DNA of 23,346 nucleotides from contig BFEA01000095.1 in NCBI GenBank assembly GCA_003427395.1, forward strand, positions 3,267,471-3,290,816, read 5' to 3'. Shown here piece after piece: positions 9,515 through 18,460 of this stretch; within the stretch, counting starts at the first letter, position 1; each line of letters opens with the position of its first letter. A program made the position numbers and the translations under genes. The notes under the pieces were generated by a model. That model made no database searches, was not told where the DNA came from, and saw nothing but the letters and a program-made list of their open reading frames with translations. Source of the stretch: Chara braunii. Lineage: Eukaryota > Streptophyta > Charophyceae > Charales > Characeae.

Positions 9515-10367
9515 GGAAGAGGTTACTAAGACTGATGAGGACGCAGGTGCGGCAGACGCAGGTAATGAAGAAGAGGCTGTGATAGGTGTGACAGGCGCCG
9601 ATAATGAAGAAGGGGTTGTGACAGGCGTAGTCCGAGGACAGTGTGTAGATACTCAAAAAAGCGGGTGATGAATAGACCATCGAAGCATGCTGATATGTTG
9701 TATGTAGATTGAGGGGAAACGCCATAAGGCAGGTCTAAATATGATAATTATGAGCTAGGCATTTCATCAACATAATATTGATCATTGTCTGATTGGGCAT
9801 GGCTGCATGGGTTGAGGTGTAGCAAGGATGTTTGTCTTGCGGCTGGTTGAAGCCAGGGAAGAGATAGGTGTCATTGATTTGATCATAAGCCGACCTTGAT
9901 AAGAATGATTAGGACGTAATATATGCAGAGTGATGAGATAAGAGGGAGGTTAGAAGTAAAAGAGTAGATAATATAAAAAATTGTTAAGCTAACGAGTCAG
10001 TTGTGGCACAGATTTCGAGGACATGTTTGCTGTCAGGTGTCTTCAGGTCCTTAGACCACTTGAGCTGCACTGATTATCCTCATTGTAAAGGAGAGATAGG
10101 TGTCAACTCACCGATGAGTGCGGGGGAGATGAATGAGGGAGGAGGTGATTTAGAGTACCGGGGGTTTATATTATTATTGGACTGGCAATGCTGCCGTGTG
10201 GTGGTGGCAGTGTGGGTGGTGCCTCGTGACTGTCTTAATTGACTCAACGGACAAATTTAGGCAAAATACAAGATCTACGTGACCAAATTTTCCAACTCTG
10301 GCGAGCCACACGCGAATGCTTTTTCTGGATGTCTGGCGTGCAGTCGTTGAGGCTTTACGGTCTTAGA
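9515..10367. other. Upstream flank of the Josephin-RING gene; no independent gene
   Basis: From 9515 to about 9652 the minus-strand frame stays open and keeps the same Ser/Thr/Pro/Ala character, ending at a TGA, so a 5' exon junction may lie here. Beyond that only short frames occur, including a 79-codon plus frame at 10003-10242 with no known motif. No clear promoter element was identified. Confidence 0.4.
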
Positions 10368-10711
10368 CTTCCTTCCCTGCTGATTGTCCGCACCGACGCG
10401 GAGGCTCGCTAGAGGCCTTCGTCGCCTCTCGCAAAAGTCGAGCCTCTTGGGATAAGATAAAGTATTGTTTTAGACATGTTCTGAACAATGTCGTAGTTCA
10501 AACTACATCCTCCACAAAGAAGTCAAAATCGGCGCACTTAACAGGAGAAATGAGTGTATCCCAAGTGATAAAAAAAAAGGCACTAAAAAACAACACTCCA
10601 TCACTTGTTTTTCGAAGTGATCGCTTCGCGCGTTTTCATAAACCCAAGATTTATGTTTTACGCGAGCAACGCAGACTTTTAGAGTCTGGACAAAGAAGAA
10701 AGAAAAATTAG
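10368..10711 (+). CDS. Small basic ORF immediately upstream of the atp4-like start (ATG at 10550)
   Basis: A frame open from 10368 to a TAG at 10711, with its only plausible ATG at 10550, giving a 53-residue Lys/Arg-rich product starting [10 protein letters not shown] and ending in a basic tail. Its stop is separated from the atp4-like ATG by a single base, a spacing typical of compact organelle gene clusters. The composition resembles a small ribosomal protein, but I recognise no family. It could be the C-terminus of a longer protein, given the 61 open codons upstream. Probably part of the mitochondrial-derived block. Confidence 0.4.
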
Positions 10712-10712
10712 A

Positions 10713-11234
10713 ATGCGTGAATTCGTTCTATTTGGCATTTTACTATTCAGTGTGCTAAGTTCAAAACAAATTTTACTTTATAATGAAGAAATTCTAGTAG
10801 CTTTTAGTTTTGTGGGTTTTGTTTTATTTAGTCAAAAAACTTTTGGCGAAACTTTCAAGGCTACTTTTGAAGCAAGAAGCGAATCTGTTGTTTCGGAATT
10901 ACAACAACTCATGAGTTCAGCATTTTTGTTGTTTTTGTTGTACATCGCAGTCACTCCTTTGCTGATAGGCTTTTCTACAAATTTATTATTTCATTTTAAT
11001 TTAGGATTAATTTGGATGTGTATTTTATTCTCATTTCTTTCCAATATGGACCGTTTGTTTCAAAATGATTTTGAAGATGGTACACTCGAATTGTATTGTT
11101 TAAGTGGACCATCCACTCGTTTACAAAAGATTTTAATTTCACAATTACTAAGTCACTGGTTACTCAAAATCATGGCTATTCTGTTGAGTTTTCCTGTTTT
11201 ACAATTGACGGGAAACTGTCACGTGTGGTTCTGA
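10713..11234 (+). CDS. Chimeric mitochondrial frame: atp4 N-terminus fused in frame to ccmB fragment
   Basis: 173 residues without a stop. Residues 1-69 match plant-type mitochondrial ATP synthase subunit b (Atp4, formerly orf25/ymf39): a hydrophobic N-terminal segment, then NEEI and the hallmark [20 protein letters not shown]. Residues 70-165 match CcmB, the membrane subunit of the cytochrome c haem/maturation ABC complex: [57 protein letters not shown] and FPVLQL. The last eight codons come from a group II intron fragment. The fusion is precise enough to keep frame but lacks the rest of both proteins, so neither function is expected to be complete. Neighbouring cox2 and intron pieces show a rearranged mitochondrial insertion. 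It could be a nuclear copy or, if the mtDNA itself is rearranged, a copied chimeric ORF. Confidence 0.75.
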   Translation: MREFVLFGILLFSVLSSKQILLYNEEILVAFSFVGFVLFSQKTFGETFKATFEARSESVVSELQQLMSSAFLLFLLYIAVTPLLIGFSTNLLFHFNLGLIWMCILFSFLSNMDRLFQNDFEDGTLELYCLSGPSTRLQKILISQLLSHWLLKIMAILLSFPVLQLTGNCHVWF

Positions 11235-11266
11235 GGGCAGGCGTTCTGCACTGACCCCTATCCTAC
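11208..11266 (+). ncRNA. 3' end of a group II intron (part of domain V, domain VI)
   Basis: GGGAAACTGTCACGTG, then TGGTTCTGAGGGCAG, matches the tip and 3' strand of a plant mitochondrial group II domain V; the 5' GAGCC strand is missing because of the junction with ccmB. A short domain VI-like hairpin with CTGACC follows, ending in ...CCTAC, an AY 3' splice boundary. It joins directly to cox2 coding sequence, as in a true intron-exon junction. A remnant, not a working intron. Confidence 0.65.
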
Positions 11267-11346
11267 ATCATGATATCTTTTTTTTCTTGATGGTGATTCT
11301 GATCTTCGTGTTATGGATGTTGGTTCGTGTTTTTTGGCATTTTCAC
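11267..11346 (+). pseudogene. cox2: cox2 exon fragment (cytochrome c oxidase subunit II, first membrane helix)
   Basis: Translated with the C that precedes it, the frame reads [20 protein letters not shown] and on to WHFH, the conserved N-terminal transmembrane hairpin of mitochondrial Cox2. The fragment starts after the first base of a His codon (phase 1), directly after the intron end, and stops at a TAA where Cox2 should continue with a Tyr-Lys-Arg motif. The copper-binding domain is absent. Part of the mitochondrial mosaic. Confidence 0.75.
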
Positions 11347-11602
11347 TAACCAGCTGCCGGAAATATTTTGACTACTGAACAGATGGGAGTTATTTCATCT
11401 ACACGTGTATGTAAACGAAGACGTGAGTTTTACTGAATACTCAGTAAGTTATACACCACTTCAAATCTATCTTTTCGAGAAGGATAATCTACTCCACAAA
11501 TATCGATTAAAACTCGAAATCTTGTGTTCGTATGATTTTTTAATCACTTCAGCTGTGATGTTTTTTGTTTTTTGTTTTGGAAATGAAGTTGAAGGATAAA
11601 TG
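11347..11602 (+). other. Tail of the mitochondrial-derived block with an unidentified 64-codon ORF
   Basis: The AT-rich composition continues. A plus frame (11405-11599) starts MYVNEDVSFTEYSV, ends with a hydrophobic segment (FLITSAVMFFVFCF) and has codon use like the preceding mitochondrial pieces. I do not recognise it; it could be an intron-encoded or lineage-specific mitochondrial ORF fragment. The block seems to end near 11600. Confidence 0.35.
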
Positions 11603-12589
11603 TAGGTAAATGGCAATCGTTGATCAGATTAGTGCCGTATTTTGATTGAGGGAGTGAGAAATCAGGGGTGCGTTTTGAGGCGTCTGCTTCTGACATGTTG
11701 TTGTTAAGAAGGATTGCACCCGGCGTTCACTGATTAACGTTCTTACTTTATATATATAAAAGATTTTTTTTTTTTTTTTTTTTTTTAAGATCGCGGTTGA
11801 GTGGCGATCGTAGAATAGGTTTACCAAAGATGATAGTAATGGGTGATTATCAGATGTTTTTAGAGAGGTGGGATTAGGATATCCTCTGCTTTTTTCGTCC
11901 CTCTCTCTTTCCCCCCCCCTCCCTTTTTTTTTTTTTGACTTAGATTGTTTCGACCGACAATTATATCGATCAGGTATATCAGATGGATAAATTGTAATTC
12001 ATCACAGAGGGTATTATCGAGAAGAGTGATTGATCGTGATGTGTTGAGATAAGAGAGGGTTTTGAGAGATAAAGGGGTAATAACCTCCGACTCTCCTTGC
12101 ACTTTTCCCCCTATTATCTGATGATGTTTAGGATGGGTGGATTTGCGTAGGTGGTGAAAGAGGAGTTCCCGAAGATTGATTGCTATCAAGTTTGATTGAG
12201 TGATAGGTGGTGGTGGTTAGAGGTTGATGAGGCGAGATGGGGGAATTGGTTGGTTCGCCGTTTGCATGGTGTCGGGGGTTATAACGGCTAGGGAAGAAGA
12301 TCATTGGTATCCTTAGGAGTCCTTCACTATTTGTTCTTCACGTCCTTTTTTTTTTTTTTTTTTTTTTATTGGCCTAGTCCTTTGAATAGCGCGTAGGGAC
12401 TGAGCGGTCCTAGACCATGCTTGGCGCCTTCCTTCCTCCAACCCTATTTTCGTAATTGAGTGGGAAGTTGAGAAGTTATTATATCTGCGCTCTCCTTATT
12501 AGCATGATTCTATCTGTCGGTGGTCGATTGCGGCCAGGTGTTGCAAAAATGTATATATATATATATATATATATATAAATCTGGTGTGG
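11603..12589. other. No gene; homopolymer and (TA)n tracts
   Basis: Contains T-runs at 11765-11786, 11926-11936 and 12347-12367, and (TA)n at 12551-12577. Short frames at 11624-11827 and 11860-12189 (minus) span low-complexity sequence and show no motif. Confidence 0.5.
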
Positions 12590-12637
12590 GTGAGTGATAG
12601 TCTACTTTGATTTTGGTTAAGGCAGATTATCACTTAC
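12590..12637 (+). repeat. RNA-type hairpin with 14-bp stem upstream of the hammerhead
   Basis: GTGAGTGATAGTCT (12590-12603) pairs with AGATTATCACTTAC (12624-12637). The two DNA mismatches are both G-U pairs in RNA, a hint that RNA structure rather than DNA palindromy is what was kept. Loop of 20 nt. Confidence 0.55.
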
Positions 12638-12660
12638 AGTGTAATCAGTGAGGGGATTCT

Positions 12661-12720
12661 GCAGACTGTTGAGGGTTCAGCCGCCTGATGAGTCGGTGAA
12701 ACTCCGACGAAACAGTTTGT
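12661..12720 (+). ncRNA. Hammerhead ribozyme, type III
   Basis: The full conserved core is present in order: CTGATGA (12685-12691), stem II GTCGG / CCGAC (12692-12696, 12704-12708) closed by a 7-nt loop, and GAAA (12709-12712). Stem III is formed by 12661-12669 with 12712-12720 (A-U, G-C, U-A, C-G, A-U, G-U, A-U, C-G, G-U). The cleavage triplet is GTT, so self-cleavage is predicted after 12670. Stem I (12671-12684) is short, with G-C, an A/G mismatch and two G-C pairs around a 6-nt loop, so activity may be weakened. Stems I and II are closed and stem III is open, the topology of the plant retrozyme class. One copy only. Confidence 0.8.
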
Positions 12721-12723
12721 CAT

Positions 12724-12791
12724 AGCCCCTCGTTTGTTGTCCTCTTCTCTCTCTCTTCCTACGATTTTACCGGGCAGTTCTGTTTGTGATG

Positions 12792-12850
<59 letters not shown>

Positions 12851-12854
12851 CATA
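12724..12854 (+). repeat. Repeat B, copy 2, followed by (TA)n
   Basis: 12724-12792 repeats 4839-4907 with few differences, then an alternating AT tract runs to the M1 element. The hammerhead lies directly upstream; copy 1 at 4839 has no hammerhead upstream, so the shared unit starts at AGCCCCTCG. Confidence 0.8.
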
Positions 12855-12955
12855 TAGGGTAACCGGCATTCTGGACGGGCCGAACGCCCGAACCCGAACG
12901 CTCGAACGTGTGGGACCCCTTGGGGATGCTTTCGGCCGTTTAGGCCGAACACGGA

Positions 12956-12988
<33 letters not shown>

Positions 12989-13625
12989 NCAAAAAAAAAA
13001 AAAATCTAAAAAAAGATATGTTATGGAGAAAAATAAATTAAACAAGATTTGCGTGAGCATTACATCCAAATTCCTTACCAAATTTGAAATAAAAATAAAA
13101 TACGGAAAATAAATACTAATAATAAAAATAAATACAAATAAAAAGAGAATTAAATTTAGTGAGTGTGCGAGCATGTTTCCGACACCGCCATCTTTGGCGA
13201 TTTTTCTTTTTTTTTTGGCATAGCTAAATGCCCTGAAAATTTACAAATGTGTACTTCACATAATACGAAACCCATTAAAAAAGTTTCAAAAAATATTAAA
13301 ATTGTTTAGACCCCGAACTAAAGTGAAAACAAAAAGTAAAAAGTGAAAAAATACGTGGGCGAGCACGTTTTGATACCGCCATCTTTGACGATTTTTTATT
13401 CTTATTCGGCTTTGCGAAATGACTTGAAAATTTTTTTTAGCATGTACCCCACGTCATAGAGAACTCATAGAAAAACATTCAGAGAAAAATAATTATTTTT
13501 AGGCCCCGAAATAATTTTTGGCGGGGGCCTAACGTCGTCGGGTTTAGACCTCGTACGGGACCCCGAACGTCCGTACATACAGAAGTTTGCCCGGGGACCT
13601 CCGTACGTACGGGCTGGTGACCCTG
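12855..13625 (-). mobile_element. M1 family element, copy 3 (771 bp, best-preserved ends)
   Basis: Left end TAGGGTAACCGGC and right end GGTGACCCTG form the TIR. Subterminal CCGAACG repeats lie on the left and an ACCTCCGTACGTACGGGCTGG block on the right. The interior matches copy 2 (for example ATTACATCCAAATTCC, CGCCATCTTTGGCGATTTTTC, GGGCGAGCACGTTTTGA). A long A-run (12957-12988) contains one N at 12989. Flanked by AT-rich sequence on both sides; no coding capacity. Confidence 0.8.
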
Positions 13626-13962
13626 CATATAAGTATATATTTATATATATTATGTATATATATATATATATTCCCCCCCTCTTTTTTTTTTTTTTTTGAA
13701 TCCTTCATGTTTATCTGGTGGGGTGCAGTGAGGAAGTGTTAAGGTGTTCCTCTCCTCCTTTCTCTATCCCTCCTTTAAAAAAAAAAAAAAAAAAAACGAG
13801 AGGTGGTGAATGAGGCAAGCGATATCGTGGAGGAGGGTTAGATGATCGCTTAAGGGCGAGTGTGAGGGAGTAAATCGTCTCGTCGATTTATTCCTTTGCC
13901 TCTTCCTAGGATCTTGGAATAGCAGTTCTCTTTGCTTCCGTTGTTGTCTCGTCCTTTTGTTT

Positions 13963-14000
<38 letters not shown>

Positions 14001-14570
14001 GAAATCATCGTCTTGCAGATATAATCTTGGTATTGATTGGGATGTGGTTCTGTCTTAATTTTTTTATTTTGTTTTTTGAGAATTTATGCGATAGGAAAGA
14101 TTCGTGAGTGAAATAAGTCTTCTGCTAATTTCAGCTTATTTTTTCGTTTTGGGACATGCGTTTCCTGCGTTTGTCCTTCCTCATGCGATTACAAGGATTT
14201 CTGATTGTGGGATTAACCCTCGTAGGTAGGTAGAATTGCGATGATTTCCAATGAAGAGTAGATGTAGAGGCAGAATCAATCAGAATTGGGATTATGGTAA
14301 TAGGATGTGATTCATGGGAGAAAGAGATGCATACGAGTGGAGGGAGGAACATGCAGTTTGGATCCGTAGACGAATGTAGTAAGTACTGATCAAGCCGGAT
14401 TTGTCCCTTACTGCTTTCGTTTACGGTGATATTCTTGCGCTCCTACTTGTATTTGTGCTTTCCCCCCCTTTTTTTTTTTTAAGTTGAGGAGAAATTTCAA
14501 ACAATCATTAGCATGCATCGAAATCAACTGCTAAAAAAGATGACACCCCAGTAGAAGCAAAGATAGTTAT
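13626..14570. other. No recognised gene
   Basis: (TA)n remnant (13630-13671), T-run (13684-13697), A-run (13777-13795) and a long T-run (13966-13996). Short frames, including a 73-codon minus frame at 14131-14352, show no motif. Confidence 0.5.
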
Positions 14571-14576
14571 CGATGT

Positions 14577-16316
14577 TTAAGCATTTGAGTAGAAGTCATA
14601 CAACATGCATTTAGTTGATCTAAAAATGTTGGGTTTCTTCCTGGTCCTTGGGGTTTTGGGAGTGGTCGGTGGCTGAGGATTGGTAGGGGAAGGGTTTAGA
14701 TAAGTGGGGGTACGCAAGGAGGGGTGTGGGATGAGAAGCATCGGTTGCATGGCTACTCGAGGTTCGGGTGGCGGGGAATCAAGAGCGAAGGCGTAATCTG
14801 AGGTCATAGATCATGGTCTTCTTCTTTTGGAGGACGAAGGGTTAGATGACTTCTTTGGTGCCATGGTGGTCAGTCCGCTGGCTCGTCAAGTAGGGGGAAG
14901 GAGAAGGTTCCTTTCGTGATCCTGAGAAGGAGCTTCGAAGAAGATTTGCGAAGAAGGAGGTGGGGCTGGACTTGGTTCCTGAGAGATGGGATAAAAATTC
15001 GGGAGCCTGTCGCAGATAGCGCCCTTGATGAGTCGAAACCAAGGGCCTGGTCCAGTTGAGATGAGTGCATGGAGGAATAGGTGACTGAAGTCCGTCTTCG
15101 TAAGCTCAGTGAAGAATCCTCTAAAGAAGAAGGTGAGCAACACTAGGAATCCTGAGGAGAGCTCCTGAGAAGAGAGATGCTCGGTGATGCTCCGAAGTCC
15201 AGAAGCGAGCCAAAACTTAACAGGCAGCCTTCGCGTGGAAGCCAAGCAGAGGATAAAGCAGTAGAATGAAATTCGAAGGTTGTGAGCCTACTCCTCCTTG
15301 AAAACGGCGAGATCCAGCCTTGCGCGATCCTTTTTTGCGTCAGTGAGGAAGGGAAGATTTCTTGATCTCATGAACATGAATGAGGTGATGAGATTTGAGA
15401 AAAGGGAATGCAACAGAAGTTCGATTGCTTTGCTTCTTTTTAAGAAGAAGAAAGATCTGCCAGCGTTATGGAAAGTGGTGAAGGCGACACTCTCTACGAA
15501 TGCGAGGAGGTCCTCTACTGTTGTAATAGACCCGAATCTTTCGTGGACTAGCCCATTCTGCAAAGAGACGAAGGAGGTGGGCAATAGTAATGGAAGTGCG
15601 AAGAGGTGGAGAGGAAGAAGGGAAGCAAAAGGGGGATCCAAGATGAAGATGCGAAGGAGGCGGTCATCAGCGCGGATGGGGGGTGTGGATATGTGGCTGG
15701 ACAGGGGGTGATTAGTGTTTATCGGAGATAACCTTATTAGCTGCGAGGGTGGGAGGGAAAAAGGAGTTAAGAAAGAGGTCGTAGAGGAGAGGGTTGTCTT
15801 GAGCGGGTTGGAAGGAGGGGGGACTGAAATCAAGACAGGAACATTCTTAGGTAGGCAGGGAACGGGTGGAGGAGTTGGGAACGACAATGAGAGGAGAAGT
15901 TGGAGGCCTGTCGGCTGGATGAATAGCGGACGCGTTCATTGCCGAGATCGCGGGAGGGGATGAGGACGAAAGACTGACCTCAGACCGACGATCGACACCG
16001 ACGGAGGGAGTGACGAACTCACAGTGGGACGACCTGCTGAGGGGACCGGAACCAGAAGCTGGGCACTGTGATGACTGGCGATGACCTTGAGATAGTGCAA
16101 AGGCCGAAGGCTGGCACTGGGGCAGCCTTTGGCCAAAATTGGCGAAGGAGAAAAAACGACTCTCCTCAGATCGGCTGATGAAGTGACCTGATCTGACTGC
16201 AGGTTTGCTTTTGCGCTAAGTGTTGTTGGAGGGCGCGCGAGCGAAGGAGGATCAAGAGAGATCCAGCGGATCCAGCAGGCTCGGCAACATGCGTCGACTA
16301 CTGCGCTGCCGGTGAC
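14577..16316 (-). pseudogene. 580-codon minus-strand frame with four in-frame stops
   Basis: One unshifted frame runs 16316 to 14577, interrupted only by TGA (15938-15936), TAG (15290-15288), TGA (14888-14886) and TGA (14813-14811), far fewer stops than chance for 580 codons. The first part is Ser/Pro/Leu-rich and likely disordered. A folded-looking segment follows (SITTVEDLLAFVESVAFTT ... FLTDAKKDRARLDLAVFKEE), then after the TAG a segment with VKFWLASGLR and GPGPWFRLIKGAICDRL. Near the 3' end an ATG in good context (14864) opens MAPKKSSNPSSSKRRRP before the third stop, then a Pro/Thr-rich basic tail. No family recognised; a gag/ORF1-like protein of a retroelement or a dead host gene are both possible. 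Confidence 0.45.
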
Positions 16317-17250
16317 TTATACTGTCGGAGGCAGTGGGAGCAGTGTCATTCGGGCCGGTGACGTCCAAATGCATCCCGGGTAAGTACCACAAACCTTGGG
16401 TCCTCTTCAGATCTTGGTCCTCCTTACACCCAACTGAAAATGTTTCGGCCTGCCTGTGAACCTAGACTGCCTGTAGTCCTGGCCGCAGTTCGATGCCTCG
16501 CAACTGTAGATGGTCGGTGCCATGCTCCAACTGCTGAATTGGTAATCCCTTTCTGACGTGAGTTGTAGATGTCCAGAGTCGACGGCTGTGAGTAAATGCT
16601 AATAATCTTGCCAAAGTGCGCGCATCGTAGATGCTCGAAATCCAAGGTTGCGAAGTGATGATGAAGAACAATGGAAATGGTTGTCGTCCTTAGATGGTTG
16701 ACAAGCGTGGGTGTGAAGTGATGTGACTGCGGTTGAGTGAAACTGGTTGAAAATGAGCGTAGGACAGTTGCTCCATCCACACGGTTGGACCTGCTTTGCT
16801 AAGATTGGGGCAGGATGGATGCTGCCGGGGGCCAAGTCCCCCTGCCAGCGAATCGGTTCGGTTTCCTAGCCAGTGTGACGTTGAGCGGCACTAAATACGT
16901 GGAATAAAATATTGGGGGTGTGAAATTTGGACATCATAAAAACGGTCGGCGCCCTGGAGGCATGTTCCGCCTCCTGAACCACATCCGCACGTGCAAAATC
17001 AGTAGGCATGTTCCCGTGCAGTAGGGCCAAGGCACCTCCGCGGATGTAAGAGGTTCATGGGACAGTGGTTGGGGGACTGGGGACACGCTCACCGGCCGAC
17101 GAGATGATCGTGGAACACAGTAGTAGAGAAGAATCGCCAACACGGTAGCACCTGAGTTCTCACTGGATCACTTTGTGAGTGTCTGACGAGAGAGAGACAC
17201 TCCTCTAGAGAGAGACTTCGCTAGACGAGGTAGACGGACTCCATTTCACC

Positions 17251-17252
<2 letters not shown>
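16317..17252. other. No recognised gene
   Basis: GC-moderate sequence with several overlapping minus-strand frames (for example 16424-16780), none with a recognisable motif. A small 8-bp-stem hairpin (GAGTGTCT / AGACACTC, 17177-17202) precedes the purine-rich tract. Confidence 0.45.

Positions 17253-17310
<58 letters not shown>
17253..17310. repeat. (AG)29 microsatellite
   Basis: A pure AG tract of 58 bp directly followed by ATGGCTCG, which opens a 111-codon plus frame (17311-17646) of no known family. Confidence 0.95.
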
Positions 17311-17315
<5 letters not shown>

Positions 17316-17602
17316 TCGAATGTCAAGGAGGGATCACGCGAGGGTTTGTGTCACCGTTCTTGTCCTTCCTCACCAGATCGGACAGGACACTCGTCGCTTG
17401 TTGGAGATGGTTGGGCAGGGGTCGAGGCTGCCATTGTCGGGAATAGTGAATCTCCCTGGGATGGAAGACATGCTCTCGACGAGGAAAACAAATTGTGTTC
17501 GATCCTCTGCCATGCATCTGTGGCCACTATTGCTGGAGGTGGTCCACCCTCCGCCTGCACACGCCCATCCGCTCGACCCTGGAATGTCCCCGTGCACGAT
17601 TG

Positions 17603-17770
17603 AGGGCCAGATCCCACGGGCCAAGAGGATTGGAGTAAGTGGCTGAATCTGGACGTGTTCCACACAGAGATGCAGAAAAGCAGTCCAATCACAACTGTTT
17701 GCACCTCTCCACAAACACGTCCAGATCCAGGGGCTTATTCCAATCCTCTTTGCCAGTGGGATCTGGCCCT
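17603..17770. repeat. Long hairpin with ~75-bp arms (foldback or miRNA-precursor-like)
   Basis: AGGGCCAGATCCCAC...GAGGATTGGA...TCTGGACGTGTT (17603-17677) is imperfectly complementary to 17694-17770, with a loop of about 16 nt. Matches run through AGGGCCAGATCCCAC, AAGAGGATTGGA, ATCTGGACGTGTT and AGAG.TGCA. Similarity stops sharply at both outer ends. It may be a foldback element or a young inverted duplication of the kind that makes hairpin small-RNA precursors. Confidence 0.7.
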
Positions 17771-18457
17771 GACAGTCACGACAACTGTACAATCATTAAC
17801 CATGTCCGCCACTTTCACAGCCTGCACTTCCAAGCACACATTTTCTAGGGATAGGCTCGCTCTCGCCCGCCCCAAGTCGAGGGAATCCTTGGCCCCTCTT
17901 CACGCACTCAGTTTTTTTTTTTTTTTTTTTTTTTTTCCCACCTTTTCTAAACGGGTTTGATTTCGTAACCGACCTCGGAGCGGCTAGGGACTAGAACCGA
18001 CGAGCCGCTTTTCCTACAGAATACACGGATTTCGTGGCCAATAGGAACACTAAATGCTCTGACTGATGGTGTTTCTTTTTTCGTAAGAAACCTGCACCCT
18101 GCGATCAATACAGATCATCGGTTTCAAATGATGTCGCAAAAACAAAGGCGATAAAATACCGGACCGAGTGAATTGGTAGTGAATTTGAATTTGCATGTCG
18201 TGCAGGCTCTTCCCTTGAAACCTGTGTCCATATTCAGAATGTTTGTGGCCCGGCGCAAGGTCCCACTTGCGCAAATTAGGAGCTCTTGGTCGTTGATCTT
18301 TGCTATCTACGGTCAATATCTCTTAATTCGTGCAAGTGGGACCTAGCCCCCGGCTAGGGTAGTCATGCCATGATAGGGGGTGAGTGCAGACGTGACAGCA
18401 CCAATGATGGATGAATTTTTTGTGTTGTAATGGCTGTAGCGGGGTTGTGGCTATAGA
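17771..18457. other. No gene; contains a 25-bp-arm hairpin at 18258-18344
   Basis: Mostly unassigned, with a T-run (17912-17936). At 18258-18282 a 25-bp segment beginning AGGTCCCACTTGC is inverted at 18320-18344 with three mismatches and a 37-nt loop. No credible coding frame. Confidence 0.55.
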
Positions 18458-18460
18458 CTC

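Noticed and set aside
8994-9668. 224-codon plus-strand frame rich in Glu/Thr/Gly
   Set aside because: It is antisense to the Pro/Ser/Thr-rich part of the Josephin-RING gene and only mirrors its in-frame repeats; the minus strand carries the recognisable domains.
15023-15040. Second hammerhead-like string (TTGATGAGTCGAAAC)
   Set aside because: It lacks stem II and the C of the CTGATGA core, and falls inside the decayed coding frame; chance resemblance.
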